Shown: positions 1 to 10,821, counted from the stretch's first letter. The stretch: 64,000 nt of DNA from Nissolia schottii (GCA_003254905.1 QANU01097637.1:1-64000); one strand, 5' to 3'. The notes: a model not told the origin generated them from the letters alone. Program-made: numbers and translations.

Positions 1-2910
1 CATAGTTACTCTAATCATGGTACATAAAATTCAAGGGTTTGGTGCTTTGTTGGAGTGTGTGGGCCCATGGAACTGCTCTATTGGTTGTGGTTACTTAATT
101 AAGTTCTAATAATGTAAACGTTTGGTAGTATGTAGTGAAGGAAACAGAATTTGTTATATATATGAAAGTGAGCTAAAAATATCATGGCAATATATAATAT
201 AGCAACTAAAAACAATTGTTATAGTATTATGCTATTGAAAAGTAATATAAAACTACTCATATTTTAAGTTACAATAAATATCATAAGGTAATGCAGTGCG
301 CTTATATTAGATATAAAACTCACTACTAATACAAGTACTAAGTAAATTGTAGCTAGTTATAAAAAATTATAGTATTTACACATATTATTTTAAACATTGT
401 ATAGGGGAATATGGTTGTCTTTCTAGTGCTGCTTATCATACACTTTTATGTAATTACTAATTAATGGTATTTATTTTACTTAGTAACTACTATTATATTT
501 GGATACTTCATTATGCATAAGTTTATATTAAGGATAGTATTACAATTAATGTAATAGTGGTGTACAACAAAAAATCAGATAAACAGATCATAGTAAGGCA
601 GGAGAAAGTGCTATATACATCTATAAAATTTAACTTATAATTTATAAACAGCTGATGTTGTGATGATTGATTCCAATTGAAGACAAAAATAATTGTATAT
701 ATATATCTACATAGGTGGTGTATTGACTTGCTACTATATGATATACTATATTCATATTGCACAATATAGGTTATGGTTGTGAAATGTATGGACAAGCTCA
801 CAGTGTAAGTTTTCATTTTAGTTTGTAAATGTTCAATGGTACGAAGCTTTCCCACACAGCTCCAATAAATACAGTTACATTTTTTTAACTTCAAAAACAC
901 ACTAAATCCTTTATACCCCGTACTAAGCATATTTTTGGCATAAAATTTACTACGTTATATTTTTACATAAACATACATAAAATAGTATAATAAATCACAT
1001 AGATAGTAGGTCTAAGATTATCCACCTCCTAAGCACTTTTTGAATCAGTAAAAGTGATAAAAAATTATCATTTTCACGTTAATATATTTCTCCTATTTTT
1101 CTTGAGTTTGACAGTGTAATTGCAGTGTACACAATTGAAACCGAAAGCTTATGAAAGCAGAGAGAAATGAAAAGCAATTTTGGCCATTTTGCGTTTGGCT
1201 ATTTATAGCCAACACACGTCTGTTGGCCTTTGTGAAAAAAAAAAAAGAAAATGAAAATAATATAAAGATAGAGATGCATTAAATGCATTAATGGCTTGTG
1301 CAGACATTGACCACGTGGTCAAATGTGTTTGTGACCTGGCCTGTACCCTTCTAATTACGTTTGATTGCGTTTGAGTGTTAATGGTTTGTATTTAGATATT
1401 TTAAAAATATTTTAAATATATAGTTGTGATATATTAATTTTTTTGGTCAAGAGAGTGTGTTGAGTTAAGGTATTCATAAATTTTTTTCTATATATTTTAT
1501 AGATATCTTTAATACTTAACAAGATTCTAGTATCAATCAAAAATTGACATGGATCTCGCGACATTTCGCGAGATCGTGAAATAATTATTTTGACTGACGT
1601 TTAAAAGAAATAAATTTTATAAATAATTTTTTCAGTCTAAATAATCGTCTTTAATATATTTTTAATTATATAAAATTATAAATTACATGAAATTTTTATT
1701 AAAACAAAATCAAAATGTTATCCACTAAGGGATTACAAACAAAACAGAGACATAGTACAGAGTAATAATGACAAGCAACCTCTTACTAGCTAATCCGTTG
1801 CTGCCCCTATGGTTCACTCAATAGCAATACTGCTTACAATAGGTTGGTACAAGCGTGTGTTTAATATTATATACTGCTTTTATTCACNAGTTAACTACTC
1901 TCCCCTCCATTGTCATTTTAGAGAACAAAAATTATCAATTTGTCATTTGATAAGATAAATGAAGAATTTTTTTTATTTAAATTTTTATAAATACTTGTTC
2001 ACTTTTTAAATTTATCACATTAATTTTTATTATTATTATACTCTTATTAAATAACATTTTCTCTCATGTTTATATACTTTCAATAATTTCAACTACCATC
2101 ATTATCTCCGTATTAAATAAGGGTAATTATATAAAACATTATAAACTATTTTTTATGTCTTTTAAATATTTTCTTAATACTCACGCAAAGTGGACAAAAA
2201 AGAAAAAAACTTAGGGAGTTGTTCGAGAATTCAATGCAACGGTTATAACGAACATAGAAATGGTTAATTCTAGGATCAACAGACAAACATGGTTTGGGGT
2301 ATGCTTTTTGTCAGGAATAAATTCTTACACATCAAGGACAAGGAGTGGTTTAAGAATTTAAATCTAATCTATAATAGAAGAGAAGTGGGGAAATGAGGAA
2401 AAGAATGGCTTTTTGTGCATGTAATTGTTGAAAGTGGGGCTGATCCATTTATCTTGTTTCTATCATTATGGGTGGCCTTAATTTGTGCGGGGAGTAGTAC
2501 TCTTCTTGTGTTTTGGATTTTTGTCTTGTTGAATTATTTTAAGATGGGTTTTAATGAAATTAGCTCTGTAACCTTATTTGGCAGTTGTTTTACAAGATTT
2601 GTAATTGCTTCTTATTTTTTGGGTCAAGCCCTTTTATCAATGAAAATTGATTGTTCCATCTAAAAATAAAATAGATTAAAGCTTAAATAACTTCTTAAAT
2701 TTTATTAAATCAAGAATTTTGACTTTATCTTCTATCATATATGTATTTTTTTGGGTTTTTCCCCTTTAAAAATAAAATTTTGATTTTATCCCCTATCATC
2801 GCGAATTTGTTTGTTTGATATACAGTGAATAGCAATACATTAACGTGCACATAAAATGTTTATTTTGTGGTACACTGAAATCAAACGTAAAAAGTACACA
2901 CAATTGTAGG
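1..2910. other. AT-rich intergenic stretch, no supported gene
   Basis: Open frames here (for example 82 codons at 2415-2663 and 135 codons at 523-930) show no recognisable domain and have the composition of chance frames in AT-rich DNA. A gap N lies at 1888. The only structured item seen is the GC-rich stem-loop at 1552-1575. From about 2915 to 3140 the sequence resembles the 3' flank of the family gene ending at 6055 (shared text around a TTGGATTTCTTG block and a run reading GAACCC then AACTAAATTAAAAAGAAG), so the right edge belongs to the first array unit. Confidence 0.6.
1552..1575. repeat. perfect GC-rich stem-loop
   Basis: Ten-base arms (GATCTCGCGA and its exact complement) flank a 4-nt loop CATT. 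The arms contain CGCG and stand out from the surrounding AT-rich DNA. It could be a remnant of an element end, a protein site or chance; nothing next to it decides which. Confidence 0.6.
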
Positions 2911-3140
2911 TTTCAAACGAGTTGGATTTCTTGGGTTAATGGATACATAATGCAACCCCCCCAAAAAAAAGAAACTACAATATAGTGAACCCAACTAAAT
3001 TAAAAAGAAGATAACTGTAGTATGTAATACATACATAGTTATCTCATCAAACAATATTCTTCGTTTGCAAGGAGAAATCTCTAGATAAAACTTACATTTT
3101 TTATTTTCTTACAACAAAGCTCGTGATATTTAGAGTACCG

Positions 3141-3524
3141 CTACAAGGAGAAGAAGTCTGTGTCGCTGTCATCGCTCTCCAAAGATTGTATGTTATGCTT
3201 CCGTTGAATGATACTGTAATTCATAAAGAAATAATTGCCTTTGCTATTAGTAAAATTTTCATCATTGGCAACAAGGCCACGAGTGGGTGGTGCTTCCGGA
3301 ACATTTTCTATGTCACTGTCTTCTCCATTCTCATAGTTCCTTTGCCTTTGCCTGAAATTGAAATACTTATTAACGGTACCATAATAGATATGATTATTAC
3401 CGTTACCGTTGCCCTTGAATGTTCCAGTATTGGCAACAAGGCTTCGTTCAGTACTATTTTGGTTGCGCCAACCAGATGGTGCTGTAGGAGTATTATCAAA
3501 ACCACGCATGCTTTGGTTTTTCAC
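3141..3524 (-). CDS. tail-only MGNSP-family protein, 127 aa
   Basis: Seen: an uninterrupted frame made only of the C-terminal module of the family. It opens near the residues that align with the DNVPAAP region of full-length members, then has a first NG-rich motif (GTFKGNGNGN, about residues 34-43), an acidic stretch (GEDSDIENV), a second ANxxNF-type motif and a final acidic SDDSDTD close to the end. The roughly 230-residue N-terminal domain of the other members, including the CPHC motif, is absent. The family TATA box lies only about 25-30 bp upstream of the first ATG, whereas full-length copies have about 120-150 bp there, so the deletion removed leader plus N-terminal coding sequence. Translation could instead start at the second Met (codon 6). 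Inference: a deletion derivative that may still be transcribed; function unknown. Confidence 0.5.
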   Translation of the reverse strand: MKNQSMRGFDNTPTAPSGWRNQNSTERSLVANTGTFKGNGNGNNHIYYGTVNKYFNFRQRQRNYENGEDSDIENVPEAPPTRGLVANDENFTNSKGNYFFMNYSIIQRKHNIQSLESDDSDTDFFSL

Positions 3525-3540
3525 ATGGCAAAAGCAGATA

Positions 3541-3618
3541 CGGACGGGTTATATATACATATACAACACTGAAAGGGAAGAGCGTTGTTCTCCCGCAAGG
3601 TTGCATCTAATTCCTCTA
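3541..3618 (-). promoter_or_regulatory. MGNSP-family promoter block, copy 1
   Basis: On the minus strand, in order: GGAATTAGATGC, a variant of the conserved core (reads GCGTTGTTCTCCCGCAAGG on the plus strand), then the TATA stretch TATATATAACC. It is placed directly upstream of the tail-only gene. Function as a promoter is inferred from position, the TATA box and conservation across the array. Confidence 0.6.
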
Positions 3619-3669
3619 TGATTTTTAATATCCTCACTGAATTTCTCTTTTCTTTAATTTGTCATCGAT

Positions 3670-3800
3670 GCTAAAGTTGGATTCTTTCTTCCTTATGCCA
3701 TGTTCATCTTGTAGTGCCCGTTAATGGGTATCTTTAAAATATGTATGCGCTTAATTTATTTGTGGGATTTCACCACACCCCACTATACATATGCTCCATA
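3670..3800 (+). repeat. METTL5 intron-2-like segment, copy 1
   Basis: About 120 bp match 62965-63085 inside METTL5 intron 2, from GCTAAAGTTGGATTCTTT through CCCGTTAATGGGTATCTTT to CACCACACCCCA. It is the distal upstream part of the first array unit, in the same orientation as in METTL5. Confidence 0.65.
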
Positions 3801-3894
3801 TACCCAGGGATATGTCAAGCTAGCATAATGCGAAAACCCTAAATCCAAAAATAGAGCCTCTGCTCATAGTGCCAGGGGAGGTAAAGCCAGCATA

Positions 3895-4504
3895 ATGCGT
3901 AGCTCCCAATGCCAAAAGCTTTCTTTTTTGCTTTCTTGCTTCTTTGCTTTATTTCTTTCATTCTTGCTTGCTTTTTTTCTTGCTTTCTTCCTTCCTTCCT
4001 TTCTCTTTCTTTCTTTCCTTCCTTTCTTCTTTCTTCTTTCTTGTTTTCTTGCATTTTTCTTGCTTGCTTTCTTGCTTGCATGCTTTCTTTTTTTCTTTCT
4101 TGCTTGCTTGTTTGCTTTCTTTCTTTCTTTCTTGCTTTCTTTTTTGCTTTCTTTCTTTCTTACTTGCTTGCTTTCTTTCTTTCTTGTTTTCTTGCTTTCT
4201 TCCTTGCTTCCTTGCTTTCTTGGTTTATTGGTTTCTTTCTTTCTTTCTTTCTTGCTTTCTTGCTTTCTTTCTTCCTTTGTTTCTTCCTTTGTTTCTTCCT
4301 TTCTTTCTTTCTTTCTTGCTTGCTTTCTTTCTTTCTTTCTTTTTTTCCAATCTTTCTTTCTTGCTTTCTTACTTTCTTGTTTGCTTGCTGGCTTACTTTC
4401 TTTCTTTCTTGCTTGCTTTCTTCCTTTCTTGCTTGCTTGCTTTTTTTCTTGCTTCTTTTCTCTTGTTTTCTTTCTTTCTTGCCTGCTTTCTTGGTTTCTT
4501 GGTT

Positions 4505-4548
<44 letters not shown>

Positions 4549-5190
4549 GCTTTCGCTCTTTCTTTCTTTCTTTATTTTTTGCGTGCTTTCTTGCTTGCTT
4601 TCTTGCTTTCTTGCTTGCTTTCTTGCTTTCTTTATTTATTTCTTTCTTTCTTTCTTCCTTTGCTTCTTCCTTTCTTTCTTTCTTGCTTTCTTTTTTTCTT
4701 TCTTTCTTTCTTTCTTCTTTCTTTTTTCCTATATTTCTTTCTTTCTTACTTTCTTACTTTCTTGTTTGCTTGCTTGCTTACTTTCTTTCTTTCTTACTTG
4801 CTTTCTTGCTTGCTTGCTTTCTTTCTTGCTTGTTTTCTTTCTTTCTTGCTTGCTTGCTTTCTTTCTTGCTTTCTTTGTTTGTTTGTTTCTTTCTTTCTTG
4901 CTTCCTTGCTTGCTTGCTTTCTTGGTTTCTTGGTTTCTTTCTTTCTTGCTTTCTTTCTTCCTTTGTTTCTTCCTTTCTTTCTTCGTTCCTTCCTTTCTTT
5001 CTTTCTTCTTTCTTTCTTGCTTGCTTGCTTTCTTTCTTTCTTTCTTGTTTGCTTGGTTTCTTCCTTTCTTGCTTTCTTGCTTGCTTTCTTTCTTTTGTTC
5101 TTTCTTGTTTTCGCTCTTTCTTTCTTTCTTCTTTTCTTTCTTGCGTGCTTTCTTGCTTGCTTTCTTCTTTTCTTGCTTTTAGTGATGATT
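3895..5190. repeat. 1.3-kb CTTT/CTTG tetranucleotide tract
   Basis: The plus strand is almost only C, T and scattered G in four-base words (CTTT, CTTG, CTTC). Longer sub-blocks recur, such as a GCTTTCTTGGTTTCTTGG block near 4216, 4489 and 4916, and a CTTACTTTCTTGTTTGCTTG block near 4367 and 4752. This implies growth by unequal exchange on top of slippage. Because A is nearly absent, stop codons cannot form on the plus strand and all three plus frames stay open for about 400 codons; these are not genes. Confidence 0.9.
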
Positions 5191-5209
5191 TTTAAGTTGT
5201 CATAGAAAA

Positions 5210-5880
5210 AGTCTATCACAAAAAATCAAATTTATTATAGTGATTTACAAATTTTACTCTTGACATTTTTATAATTTTTCTACCTTTTCACGTAGCCACT
5301 ACCAGGTCCACCCCCAAAGCTACCTCCCCCACCATTCCATGTTCACCCTCCAAACCTCCTCTCCTAGTGTCCGTGTCGGCTCCGTCGTTGTCACCTTCCC
5401 TGCCATCCCTCACCCACCCCATGCCCACCATCGAGCCTCTCCAACCACGACAAAATTCATATTTGCAAAATCAAAACACCCCTTCCAAATCTGCAACGAC
5501 TAAATTTTTTGGACAAAATGAGGAACAAATCGTCGTGGTGGGGTGCTTTGGGCGCGGGGAGGGGCGGTTAGTGGTGGCGGCAATGGCTTCTGAGGCGGGC
5601 GGTCACAGATACAGGTGGGAGACGGGTGGTGGTGCCAAGCGGATTGGGGGTGAAGTGCTAGGGGTGTGGGGAAGGACGGTGTGGCAGAGTTGAGGGGCGA
5701 TGTGGCGGAGCTGAGGAAGGGGCAGGTGCCGGCGTTGGCGCCAGAGTGAGTGCTGGAAGAAGGAAAGAAAAGGGTGACGATGGAGTTGCTAAGAATGAAG
5801 AGACTGGAGAAAGAAAGAGAAATTGTTTTAGAAAGATAAACAAAAAAGGTTAAATAAATAAATTTACGACCAAGTTAGAA
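5210..5880. other. GC-rich island between repeats, no recognised gene
   Basis: A sharp change from AT-rich to C-rich (5290-5440) and then G-rich DNA (5530-5760). A 108-codon plus frame (5367-5693) has low-complexity Ser/Pro then Gly-rich composition and matches no domain I know. The C-rich then G-rich arrangement resembles gene fragments carried by transposons, but no terminal repeats were identified. Confidence 0.35.
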
Positions 5881-6054
5881 AGCTCCTTCAAGCCTACCTA
5901 AGTTGGATTTCTTGAGCTATTGGATACATAATGCAATCTCAAGATGAGGAAATGAGTAATAATAATAATAATAATAAAAAAACCAAACAAACGTACAATA
6001 TTGTGAACCCTGCTAAATTAAAAAGAAGAAAACCTACACTAATTAAGTCTAATA

Positions 6055-7230
6055 TTATGAAGCAAATCTTTCAAAAAAATTCTTGATGAATCGCCTAACA
6101 TTATTGCTCCTAGGAATACCATTGTTGTCGACAGTGCCTCGTGCGGTATGGAAGGTGCGGCCATGAACCCGTCCTTCAGAAACGTTGTCGGAGTCTCTGT
6201 CTTCTTCATGATCACTCCCAGATTTCCTTGCAGTTAGATGATTGGCAAGAATGCCCGCCCTGTGGCCACGATTGTCCATGTCACTGTCTTCACTCTCATA
6301 TTGCGAGAACTTGCAACGCTGCGTCTGCACGATGTAAGCGCGATTGATAATGAAATTACCGTTGTGATCACCCTTGAAATTTCCATCATTGGCAACAAGG
6401 CTGCTCCTTCCCGCAAGTGCAACATTACTACTACTACTTTGCTGGTGTCCATATTGAAGTAGTAGTTCTTGTGCTTTAGGAGGAGGAGGAGGAGGAGTTT
6501 TGTCTTCTCTCTTCTTATAAGGTTGCCTTGGAATGATGTATTTCTGAGCACAATGAGGACAAAAACTAGGATTCCAAGTCCCAGTTTGACGAACTTTATC
6601 AAACATGTAAAACAACGCAGCAGCAGGATGCCGTTCAGGGCCATCTACGATAAAATCCAAATTATTGGCATCATCTGAAACCCTAATCACTTTCACTGTC
6701 ACAGAAAGGCCAACATCACGACTCCCAAAAGTATTAGCATAATAATGCGTCACAGTCGGCTGCAGGATGTCGTCGTTGTACTTGTTATACTCACAAACCA
6801 CAAGACCCACCTGTGACAGGTAATTTTCGTAAATTTCCTTGCTCACATAACTACTACCAACAGCACATTCAAAACTCATGAGAGATCTGTTAGGCCATAG
6901 CGACCATGGATTCTCACATTTGCTGAAAATCACATCAAGATCGTTACTTGTCTCAGATTTTTGCACGGTCACGTGATAGGCTCTCTGCCCGTCATCATTG
7001 ACCTCCATGTCTAACTTGTCATTGTTGGTCTTGGATAGAGAGAACTTACATTCTGACGTCATGCCTACCTTGTATGACATTTTCCATGACTCCGTGACTC
7101 CTCCTACTTCGCTTCGTCGCGCAACCTCTCTTCCGTTGAAGCGAATGGCGCCCGCGGATTCTCCAAGTTCTACTTGGTAACACTGATCTCCACCGCTTAG
7201 ACGAAGACCGCTGGGAGGACTGTTTCCCAT
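6055..7230 (-). CDS. MGNSP-family protein, longest member, 391 aa
   Basis: Uncharacterised family; no function assigned. Seen: start MGNSPPSGLR; N-terminal segment with YQVELGES (18-25) and ESWKMSYKVG (47-56); a variable stretch about 92-135; the core DVGLSVTVKVIRV (172-184), VDGPERHPAAALFYMF (195-210) and TGTWNPSFCPHC (216-227), a single CxxC; a proline run (246-251); the tail motif ANDGNFKGDHNGN (280-292); the acidic YESEDSDMDN (311-320). A long extra C-terminus follows with further decayed tail modules (AGILAN at 325-330, an EEDRDSDNV stretch, then a basic end RRFIKNFFERF). It is about 90 residues longer than sibling copies because of this tail. The start is supported by the same ATG context and leader in other copies. 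No predicted signal peptide or membrane span is evident, so a soluble intracellular protein is likely (inference). Confidence 0.8.
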   Translation of the reverse strand: MGNSPPSGLRLSGGDQCYQVELGESAGAIRFNGREVARRSEVGGVTESWKMSYKVGMTSECKFSLSKTNNDKLDMEVNDDGQRAYHVTVQKSETSNDLDVIFSKCENPWSLWPNRSLMSFECAVGSSYVSKEIYENYLSQVGLVVCEYNKYNDDILQPTVTHYYANTFGSRDVGLSVTVKVIRVSDDANNLDFIVDGPERHPAAALFYMFDKVRQTGTWNPSFCPHCAQKYIIPRQPYKKREDKTPPPPPPKAQELLLQYGHQQSSSSNVALAGRSSLVANDGNFKGDHNGNFIINRAYIVQTQRCKFSQYESEDSDMDNRGHRAGILANHLTARKSGSDHEEDRDSDNVSEGRVHGRTFHTARGTVDNNGIPRSNNVRRFIKNFFERFAS

Positions 7231-7371
7231 GTGTACGTAACGCTTGAGACTGACTAACTATATGTATGTGTGTGTGAAACTTGTATAATATTGATGAAAT
7301 AATTTAATGGATTTTTTTCTCTCTCTTGGTGATGAATGAATGGTTGAGTTCATATGTATAACAAAATTAGA

Positions 7372-7476
7372 GATGCACGGGTTATATATTTATGCATATA
7401 GACTGAAATTAAGGGAAGCGTTATTCGTCAGCAAGGTTATGGTATCATGGCATGGCATGGCATCTAATACCTCCAC
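7372..7476 (-). promoter_or_regulatory. MGNSP-family promoter block, copy 2
   Basis: TATA stretch at about 7383-7390, then the core (plus-strand reading GAAGCGTTATTCGTCAGC, two changes from consensus), a triplicated GGCAT word and ATCTAATACCTCCA. The TATA is about 150 bp upstream of the ATG at 7230. Confidence 0.65.
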
Positions 7477-7527
7477 GATTAATTTATTTTTTCCTCTTCA
7501 ACTAACATTTGTCCTCGGTGCTAAAGT

Positions 7528-7810
7528 TGGATTCCATTTTTTGCCTTATCCTTTGTTCATCTTGCGGTGCCCGTTAATGCGTATCTTCTTTTTAAATATG
7601 CTTAATTTATCTATGGAATTTGAAACCACCCCGCCTTCAACATTAGTTATTACATCATTACATGTGATTTGCGTGAGTCAGCCAGACAATTCTTTTGGGG
7701 ATGTAAGCAATCTCTCTCCTCTTTACGTTTGCAAGGATATTTTACTATCTTCCTGCTTCTTTCCTACCTATATCCGAGCTGACAAATCTTTCTACTCCTT
7801 TCGTTTGTAA
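7528..7810 (+). pseudogene. METTL5 intron 2 / exon 3 / intron 3 remnant
   Basis: 7528-7600 matches the intron-2 segment (GCTAAAGTTGGATTCC, CCCGTTAATGCGTATC). 7660-7681 matches the end of intron 2 with its acceptor (GTGAGTCAG). 7682-7710 matches the first 29 nt of exon 3 (AATTCTTTTGGGGATGTAAG against AATTCATTTGGGGATGTGAG in the gene). Then about 80 bp covering the SAM-binding motif of exon 3 are missing, and 7711-7760 resumes with the intron-3 text around CTTTGCAGGAT. This is a duplicated, internally deleted piece of the neighbouring host gene, 55 kb from its source. Confidence 0.75.
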
Positions 7811-8673
7811 GGATGATGTATTACACTTGTCTCCAAAAAAATTTCTATAGACATTATAAAAGATTGAGCTTTACTCAAACAAAATTATATATAATTAACG
7901 TTGAGAGACATATAAAATCATTTAATTGTCTTTATTCATTTATATAAGTTTTTGAGAAAATAGGTTGGTCAACTAAACCTGTGACTCTAAGTAGAATGAG
8001 CCCAAATAAACATATTGAAAAAATATGTAGTGTGTTGTATGTACTTGTAACTCATACTACATCTCTTCTAATCCTAAATAAACTAGTGGTGTTAAGTGTA
8101 CAATAAAATAGTTGTCACAGTACAGCTAACATAGCTACACTTATGACATATATGCTGAAATATTATTTTCAAATAATTTATATTACTAACTTTCAGCCAT
8201 AGCAAAATATGATGAACAACAGTTCTAGCGAACAACGCTTCAGCTACCACACGATTTCTCACACACAACCTTCTATTCTATAGTAGTGACATAATAGATG
8301 GAATATGGGTAACTACACACTCTTAGAATAGGGACTCTATGGGTTTATATAGAGGAATGATTTTCTCCATAAGAAAATATGATCCCCTTTTCAGTACCAC
8401 CATTTCTTATCTCAAATGAGCCAGCAAAATTGATTCTAAGAAGTGATCAAAATGTTAAGAAATGTGGGACCACTTCAATTTAGGATTTATCAATTAAATA
8501 AACTAATAATCTAACAATACATTGACAATGACATATGAACAAACATTTATGAAAATATGAACAAATGTTTTTCATACGGAAAGAAAAATAAAATGGAACC
8601 CACACAGCATTAACTTGAGAAACGTAATTATCCATCTCTTTATCCTACTCTTCACTCACACTTAAAATGCATG
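7811..8673. other. intergenic, no gene seen
   Basis: AT-rich DNA. The part up to about 7945 is repeated at 11100-11260. From about 7946 to about 9815 the sequence is absent from that second copy, so this is the left part of a composite insertion. Confidence 0.5.
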
Positions 8674-8678
8674 CATCC

Positions 8679-9049
8679 TGTACCGGAGTGGTACGCTTCG
8701 GACCCTGGAGCTCCGTGGATGAGTCGGCTGGGGCGGGCACCTGCAAGGACTCCGATGCCAAAGTCAGCAGAGGTTCGAGATGGTGATGACAATAAGGGGG
8801 ATTTTAGTCTGAGAGCTTACCTGGTTGGCTGACCTTGCTTATATATCTGATGAGTCACCGTGGCTTCCTCAATTCCGCGGATACTTTGCCTATTTGGCTT
8901 CCGAGGATGGGGAGCATGACGTCCGTTGGGGAGCGTTTCTCGGGGCGTGAGGGCAGCTGATTGGTCCGCGGTTATGGTCAATGGCCGAGTGGGTGGGCTG
9001 AGCTGTATGGGCCTTCTGTGGAGTGGGCCTCCGAGGCCAGTCCATAACA
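8679..9049 (-). mobile_element. solo LTR of an LTR retrotransposon (fossil)
   Basis: 371 bp with TG...CA ends read on the minus strand (TGTTATGGACTGG to CGGTACA). It has a clear GC rise and a TATA-type stretch TATATATAAG near 8840-8850. Flanking 5-bp copies CATCC (8674-8678) and CGTCC (9050-9054) agree at four of five positions, consistent with an old target-site duplication. No internal region is attached, so it is a solo LTR, probably Ty3/gypsy type (family inferred weakly). Confidence 0.7.
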
Positions 9050-9054
9050 CGTCC

Positions 9055-9700
9055 TAAACGAAAATTATAAAACAAATGAACAAATATTACAAAACAAACA
9101 AACAAACTAGCATTAACGAACACAAAAATAAATGTCACACACTCCTACTCCCTCACCTACTCTCTTATAAATAAACATTACAACAGACATAAACAAACAT
9201 TTCAACTCAACCACACGAAAACGAGAAAAAAAATATTGCAACACATAAACAAATATTACAACTCTCATACACAAACATTACAACACACATAAACAAACAT
9301 TACATCACAAATGAACAAACATTATATCACACAAAAATGAAAATAAAAAAAATTACAATACACATAAATAAACATCTCATATATAAACAAACATTATACC
9401 ACACAGAAAATATCATAAAGAAACAAAAAAAAACCAATAAACATTACAACACTCATAAACAAACATTACAACACACATAAATAAATATTACATCACAAAT
9501 GAACAAACATTATACCACACAGAATCAAAAAAATAAAAAAAAATTACAATACTTATAAACAAACATTACAACATATATGAACAAACATTATATTACACAT
9601 AAGAAAAATTAATAAACATTACAACACTCATAAACAAACATCACAAAACAAATAATCAAACATTACAAAAAAAGAAAGAAAACATTACAAAATAAAGAAA
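9055..9700. repeat. degenerate tandem repeat, AAACAAACATTAC words
   Basis: About 640 bp of an imperfect unit of roughly 20-28 bp built from CATAAACAAACATTACAA with CAC or CTC variants. The words drift from unit to unit. The minus-strand reading (TGTTTGTTTATG) resembles the TTTGTGCATG words in the elements at 20235-20640 and 56410-57890, so it may be an expanded part of the same element family. Confidence 0.65.
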
Positions 9701-10111
9701 ATAACTTAAATTATATAAAAATGACCAAAAAAAAAAAGATAAATGGAGAAGAAGTAAAAGAACGTAATGAAATAATAAATGAAATTGCAGGTAAAAAAAT
9801 TGAGGGAAAAAAAAGTGTGAGAGAAGGATAAGGAGAAGAAGAAGCAGCATGAGGTGAAACAAGAAGAAGAGAATGAAGTGGGTGAGGGTGAGTTGCAGAA
9901 GCGTGAGTGAGAGGAGAGAGATACTAATATTTTATTTGATTATACAAAAAGTTATAAATTTTTGTTGTACACAAACACTTTCTCTATATTAAATAGAGGT
10001 TGATGAGTTTTGATTTAAGAGCATAACTTTTGTTTACCTTCACCTTCCCCTCTCCTCACCCTCTAGTCTCTGCGTAGGAGCTCCAACTTTTAGGGTAGGT
10101 TTGAAACAGTG

Positions 10112-10820
10112 ATGCTACATGTACACCCTAAAATGATACACCATACATATACTCGTATTATAATACGGTGGGCCCCTTCAAATAACTGCTCCGTCCACTT
10201 TCTTTCCCACTCTCAGCCACACGCGTGTGATTTCACGCACATCAGAAAACCTTCCCGCTTCCACTTCCTTCTGTTTTCACTCTTCTCTCTCACCACTCTC
10301 CTCTCTCATCACTATCATCATTCGTTATTTCTTCACTCTCGTCATTGTCATCCCCCATCCCCCTCTTCACTCTCGTATGCATATAAGCGATTGTGCATTC
10401 AAATCACATATATCAGATTCTGCACTAAAATCTGATATGTTTGAATAAAATCACAATGCTGTGAACAAATGCTTAATGTTTGTGCACAAGGTCATATAAT
10501 GATTGTGCACATATTCATATAATATTTGTGCACTAAAAATCTGATATCAAAATCTACAAAAATACTTAACTATGCATTAAGTAACATGCATATATGTAAA
10601 ATTTATGCATTAGAATGTATAAAAGTGTGTGTACACATGTATGTGAACTAATTTTCATAAACTTTGTCCACTAAAAATGTATAAAGATTGTGAACTTATT
10701 TATGTTTGAATAAAATCACAGTGCTGTGAACAAGTGCTTAATGTTTGTGTACAAGGTCATATAATGTTTGTGCACGTATTCATATAATGTTTGTGCACTA
10801 AAAATCTGATATCATAATCT
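10112..10820. mobile_element. TGCTACA-ended non-autonomous DNA element, right end in gap
   Basis: The left end TGCTACATGTACACC resembles both ends of the 206-bp element at 20812-21017. The interior is rich in TTTGTGCAC words. It contains a direct repeat of about 115 bp (about 10435-10550 and 10701-10820, around CACTAAAAATCTGATATC) whose second copy stops at the gap N at 10821, so the collapsed repeat probably caused the gap. The frames at 10109-10448 are low-complexity Ser/His/Phe strings without a domain and are not called. Confidence 0.45.
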
Positions 10821-10821
10821 N

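Noticed and set aside
2415-2663. 82-codon plus frame with hydrophobic composition
   Set aside because: No recognisable domain, no conserved neighbours, AT-rich chance-frame composition.
3895-5205. Three overlapping plus-strand open frames of 412-436 codons and a Lys/Arg-rich minus-strand frame
   Set aside because: They are by-products of CTTT/CTTG repeats, which cannot form stop codons on the plus strand; the translations are pure low complexity (LSFFLACFLSF and KKERKQARK strings).
5367-5693. 108-codon plus frame in the GC-rich island
   Set aside because: Low-complexity Ser/Pro and Gly-rich stretches with no domain; it could be captured gene debris but is not supportable as a gene.
6234-6644. 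136-codon minus-strand frame and several plus-strand frames inside 6055-7230
   Set aside because: Shadow frames over the family gene; only the 391-codon frame carries the conserved motifs.
7020-7085. A splice donor in the family coding sequence (AAG|GTAGGT in the YKVG codons, gene strand)
   Set aside because: The frame continues through it in all open copies and the downstream residues are conserved, so the text is coding.
9656-10448. Frames over the AAACATTAC repeat and the TGCTACA-ended element
   Set aside because: Leu/Phe/Ser strings produced by simple words; no domain.
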